Assembly: GCA_017998195.1 (NCBI GenBank)
Contig: JAGODN010000055.1
Location: 1 to 10,219, forward strand
Direction: 5' to 3'
Length of the DNA stretch: 10,219 bases
Origin: Desulfobulbus sp.
GTDB taxonomy: Bacteria; Desulfobacterota; Desulfobulbia; Desulfobulbales; Desulfobulbaceae
The position numbers were made by a program, and so were the translations under genes. A model generated the notes under the pieces. The model did not search any database. It was given only the letters and a program-made list of their open reading frames with translations, and was not told where the DNA came from. How positions within the stretch are numbered: position 1 is the first letter of the stretch; the number at the start of each line of letters is the position of its first letter. This document shows, piece after piece, positions 7,028-10,219 of the stretch.

Positions 7028-9709
7028 ATGCTGCCGACCTCACACCCCCGGCGTACCCCCCAGGCCGTTCCGGCCGCGTTCTGCGCGCTCCTGCTCTGCC
7101 TTCTTGTCTGTGTTCCCGGCGGGGCCCTGGCCGTGGAGCGGAACACCGCCTTCCTGCCGTTCAAGATCAACGCCCCGGACGCGGCCGCGCTGGTCGCGCC
7201 CGCCGATGCGGCGCTCGCCCGGGAGGTGGCCGCCAAGGGGCTGACCATGGTGAACCGCGCCGAGGCGGAGCGACTGGTGGCCTACGACGGTCCCTGGCCG
7301 CCGCCGGCCGCGGCCATCAGCCGCGTCGCCGACGCCACCGGCGCCGACTACGTGGTGGTCGGCAGCCTGAACAAACTCGGCCGGCAGATCAGCGTCGACT
7401 GCGCCATCTTCGACGTACTCGCGCCGACCAAGCCGCACTCGACCTTCCGCGAGGCCGAGTCCATGGAGGAACTGGATCGGGTGACCGGCGAGATCGTCGG
7501 TACCATGCTCACCTTCTCCAACCGCAGCGCCACCGTGGCCGCCATCGCCCCGGAGGGCAACGAGCGCATCGATGCCGGCGCCATCCTGCAGAAGATCTCG
7601 ACCAAGCCGGGCGACCTGTACGACCCGGCCACCCTGCGCCAGGACCTGAAGAACGTCTTTGCCATGGGCTATTTCGACAACGTCGAGATCGAGGCCACGG
7701 ACACCGAGACCGGCAAGAACGTGCTCTTCCGGGTCAAGGAGAAGCCCCTCATCGGCAGCGTGGTGATCACCGGCGCCGAGGAGATCAAGGAAGAGGACAT
7801 CCGTGACGCCGCCGGCATCACCGCCAATTCCATCCTCAACCCGGCCAAGGTCAACGACGCCGTGGCCAAGGTGCGCGAACTGTACAAGTCCAAGGGCTAC
7901 TACAACACCACGGTCAACGCCAAGATCGGCCAGACCGAGGGCGGCAACGCCGAGGTCCGCTTCGAGATCCAGGAGGGCAAGAAGATCACCATCGAGCAGA
8001 TCGGTTTCGAGGGCAACAAGAGCTTCTCCGAGGGCGAACTCGAGGACGTGATCCAGACCGGCACCTACGCCTGGTGGATCTCCTGGCTGACCGATGCCGG
8101 CGTGCTCAAGATGGATGTGCTCAAACAGGACGCCGAGCGGGTGGCCACCTTCTACCACAACCAGGGCTACATGGACGCCCGGGTGGGCGAGCCGGTGGTC
8201 ACCCAGAAGGACGACGCCCTCTACGTCACCTTCCCCATCGAGGAGGGGGCGCGCTACCGGGTGGGCACGGTGGACGTCCAGGGCGACCTGATCAAGCCCC
8301 GGGAGGAACTGGTCGCCACCCTGAAGATCCGCGAGGAGGAGTTCCTCAACCGCCAGGTGCTGCGCGAGGACCTGACCCGGCTCACCGACCTCTACGCCGA
8401 GCAGGGCTATGCCTTTGCCGAGGTGAACCCCAAGGTGCGCAAGTCGGACGCCGGCAATCGCGTGGACATCAGCCTCCATGTCGTCCAGGGCTCGCTCGTC
8501 CATTTCAACCGGGTGGAGATCACCGGCAACACCCGCACCCGCGACAACGTCATTCGCCGCGACCTCAAGGTGCAGGAGGGAGGGCGGTTCGATTCCAAGG
8601 CCATCCGCACCTCCACCCAGAAACTCAACCGGCTCGGCTTCTTCGAAGAGGTCAACATCACCCCCAAGCCCACCCTCAACGAGGACCAGATGGACGTGGT
8701 GGTGGACGTCAAGGAGAAGGCCACCGGCCAGTTCAGCGTCGGCGCCGGTTACTCCTCGTCCGAGAACCTGCTGTTCATGGGCGAGATCAGCGAGAACAAC
8801 CTGTTCGGCACCGGCAACCGCCTGAGCCTGCGGGCCTACACGAGCAGCGAGTCGACCCGCTACAACCTCAACTTCACCAACCCGCGCCTCTTCGACTCAG
8901 AGGTGTCCGGCAGCATCGACCTGTATGACTGGGAGCGCGAATTCGACGACTACACCCGCGACACCACCGGCTCGACCCTGCGCCTGGGCCACCCGCTGAT
9001 CGAGGAGTGGCGCATCTACTACGGGTACACCATCTCCGACACCGAACTGACCGACATCGGTCCGAACGCCTCGGCCGTGATCCTCCGCTCCAAGGACATC
9101 AACCTGACCAGCGCCGGCGATGTGGCCCTGGTGCGCGACACCCGCGACAAGATCTTCTCGCCGACCTCGGGTTCGCGCAACAGCCTCAGCGTCGAGTACG
9201 CCGGCGGGCCGCTGGGCGGCGACGCCGAGTACACCAAGCTGGAGGGCAGCACCTCCTGGTACTTCCCGCTGTTCTGGTCCACGGTGTTCCACGTGCGCGG
9301 CTCGGCCGGCAAGGCCTTCGAGAACGAGAACAACAAGCTGCCGGTCTACGAGCACTTCTACCTCGGCGGCATGAACTCCATCCGCGGCTTCGACAGCGCC
9401 TCGATCAGCCCGCGTGACCCGCTCACCGGGGACAAGATCGGCGGCGACAAGATGTGGTTCGCCAACATCGAATACATCTTCCCGCTGATCAAGGACATGG
9501 GCATGGACGGCCTCATCTTCCACGATCTCGGCAATGTCTACGACGTGGACGAGGACTGGGATTTCGGCGACTACAAGAAGACCGCCGGCGTCGGCATCCT
9601 CTGGGCCTCGCCGCTCGGGCCGCTGCGCCTGGCCTGGGGCTACAACCTCGACCAGAAGGCCGGTGAAAACCAGTCCAGCTGGGACTTCAGCATGGGCGGC
9701 ACCTTCTGA
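7028..9709 (+). CDS. bamA: Outer membrane protein assembly factor BamA with extra N-terminal domain
   Basis: This 893-residue Omp85 protein is the core of the machinery that folds beta-barrels into the outer membrane. The signal peptide (residues 1-35) has basic residues, a hydrophobic run AAFCALLLCLLVCV and a cleavage site after GALA. Residues 38-160 form an additional domain resembling the TolB-N/CsgG/LpoB type, with a FLPF strand, MVNRAEAERLV, then GADYVVVGSLNKLGRQISVDCAIFDV. Five POTRA domains follow at roughly 165-238, 240-317, 319-407, 410-488 and 490-563. The barrel occupies about 565-893, with the conserved loop-6 motif IRGF at 785-788 and a beta-signal ending in Phe (WDFSMGGTF). With the added domain it is longer than E. 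coli BamA (about 810). The ATG at 7028 has AGGAAAG at 7016-7022 and starts the signal peptide; the frame is open upstream, but that part has no export signal. mfd follows after 35 bases. The POTRA-plus-barrel layout rules out TamA (three POTRAs). Confidence 0.96.
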   Translation: MLPTSHPRRTPQAVPAAFCALLLCLLVCVPGGALAVERNTAFLPFKINAPDAAALVAPADAALAREVAAKGLTMVNRAEAERLVAYDGPWPPPAAAISRVADATGADYVVVGSLNKLGRQISVDCAIFDVLAPTKPHSTFREAESMEELDRVTGEIVGTMLTFSNRSATVAAIAPEGNERIDAGAILQKISTKPGDLYDPATLRQDLKNVFAMGYFDNVEIEATDTETGKNVLFRVKEKPLIGSVVITGAEEIKEEDIRDAAGITANSILNPAKVNDAVAKVRELYKSKGYYNTTVNAKIGQTEGGNAEVRFEIQEGKKITIEQIGFEGNKSFSEGELEDVIQTGTYAWWISWLTDAGVLKMDVLKQDAERVATFYHNQGYMDARVGEPVVTQKDDALYVTFPIEEGARYRVGTVDVQGDLIKPREELVATLKIREEEFLNRQVLREDLTRLTDLYAEQGYAFAEVNPKVRKSDAGNRVDISLHVVQGSLVHFNRVEITGNTRTRDNVIRRDLKVQEGGRFDSKAIRTSTQKLNRLGFFEEVNITPKPTLNEDQMDVVVDVKEKATGQFSVGAGYSSSENLLFMGEISENNLFGTGNRLSLRAYTSSESTRYNLNFTNPRLFDSEVSGSIDLYDWEREFDDYTRDTTGSTLRLGHPLIEEWRIYYGYTISDTELTDIGPNASAVILRSKDINLTSAGDVALVRDTRDKIFSPTSGSRNSLSVEYAGGPLGGDAEYTKLEGSTSWYFPLFWSTVFHVRGSAGKAFENENNKLPVYEHFYLGGMNSIRGFDSASISPRDPLTGDKIGGDKMWFANIEYIFPLIKDMGMDGLIFHDLGNVYDVDEDWDFGDYKKTAGVGILWASPLGPLRLAWGYNLDQKAGENQSSWDFSMGGTF

Positions 9710-9744
9710 GGCCCGACCGCCCGATCCTGACCTGATCGCCTTCC

Positions 9745-10219
9745 ATGCAGTCGATCCTGGCGCGGCTGCGTGATACCGGTCAGCCGCTCGATATCCTCGG
9801 CCTGCACGGCGCCTCCACCGCCTTCCTGCTTTCCAGGGCGGTGGAGGCGCTGCAGCGTCCGCTCTGCTGCATCGTGCCGGCCGATGACCAGCTGGAGGTG
9901 CTCGCCCGGGACATCGCCTTCTTCTCGCGGGTTCAGGTGCTCACCTACCCGAGTTACGAAATCCCCCCGTACACCCCGCTCTCCCCCGACCCGGCCACGG
10001 TCTGCGCCCGCCTGGCCACCCTGCATCGCCTGCACGACAACCAGGCGCCCGCCATCGTCCTCACCTCGGCCGAGGCGGTGCTGCGCCGGGTGCTGCCGGC
10101 CGTCGAACTCGACCGCCGCTGCGAACTGGTGCTCGCCGGGGAGGAGACCGATCGCGACGCCCTGATCGCCTCGCCCGTGGCCAGCGGCTACCAGATCATC
10201 GGGATGGTCCGCCAGGAGG
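9745..10219 (+). CDS. mfd: Transcription-repair coupling factor Mfd, N-terminal part only
   Basis: This is the first 158 codons of Mfd, the DNA translocase that removes RNA polymerase stalled at lesions and recruits UvrA. Only part of the N-terminal UvrB-like module (domain 1a/2) is visible. The family pattern is clear: a GLHGASTAFLLSRAVE stretch in place of a Walker A, which is degenerate in Mfd as expected; then TYPSYEIPPYTPLSPDPATVCARLATLHRL, matching the Mfd PyE..SP....R...L signature; then IVLTSAEAVLRRVLP and GYQIIGMVRQEG. UvrB would keep an intact P-loop here, so Mfd is preferred. An in-frame TGA at 9733-9735 means the ATG at 9745 is the first possible ATG start. There is no convincing ribosome-binding sequence, and the gene begins 35 bases after the bamA stop with no terminator between, so it is probably cotranscribed with bamA. 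The helicase and RNA-polymerase-binding domains are beyond the window. Confidence 0.9.
   Translation, partial: MQSILARLRDTGQPLDILGLHGASTAFLLSRAVEALQRPLCCIVPADDQLEVLARDIAFFSRVQVLTYPSYEIPPYTPLSPDPATVCARLATLHRLHDNQAPAIVLTSAEAVLRRVLPAVELDRRCELVLAGEETDRDALIASPVASGYQIIGMVRQE

Noticed and set aside
7085..7132. Lipoprotein signal in BamA (Cys in the hydrophobic run)
   Set aside because: LLVC does not fit the lipobox, and a signal peptidase I site after GALA is better.
7040..8503. Long minus-strand open frame opposite bamA (487 codons)
   Set aside because: It is antisense to a certain bamA, its translation is repetitive in G, D, L and V with no family motif, and it reflects GC-biased third positions of bamA codons.

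Overview
The window is a GC-rich stretch of bacterial chromosome carrying core housekeeping genes only. I see no mobile element, CRISPR array, rRNA or tRNA. The best guess is a Gram-negative member of the former Deltaproteobacteria (Desulfobacterota, perhaps Desulfobulbales-like). The reasons are an outer-membrane BamA with the POTRA style of that group and an extra N-terminal domain, a divergent DnaA, and an E. coli-like NADP isocitrate dehydrogenase. The taxonomic call is an inference from protein character, not a database result.

Left part (1-1940): the 5' end of htpG (Hsp90) runs leftward off the window. It is divergent from hemG/hemY, an FAD-dependent protoporphyrinogen oxidase of heme synthesis. 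hemG converges on dnaA, and a strong GC hairpin lies between the two stop codons.

Middle (1941-5774, minus strand): dnaA stands alone, without dnaN downstream. It is preceded by a 562-base gene-free region (3258-3819) with the hallmarks of a replication origin: an AT-rich block, two adjacent DnaA-box-like nonamers, a 20-bp tandem repeat and spaced GCAAGA motifs. Beyond it lies an icd-comFC pair in which the icd stop overlaps the comFC GTG start. A good sigma70-type promoter and two small hairpins precede icd.

Right part (6023-10219, plus strand): plsC (lysophosphatidate acyltransferase), then bamA (outer-membrane protein assembly) behind its own candidate promoter and a structured leader, then the start of mfd (transcription-repair coupling factor), which runs off the right edge.

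The items most worth a second look are the putative oriC with its phased repeats, the TolB/CsgG-like N-terminal domain on BamA, and the sequence departures in DnaA. I found no convincing wholly new multi-gene system.
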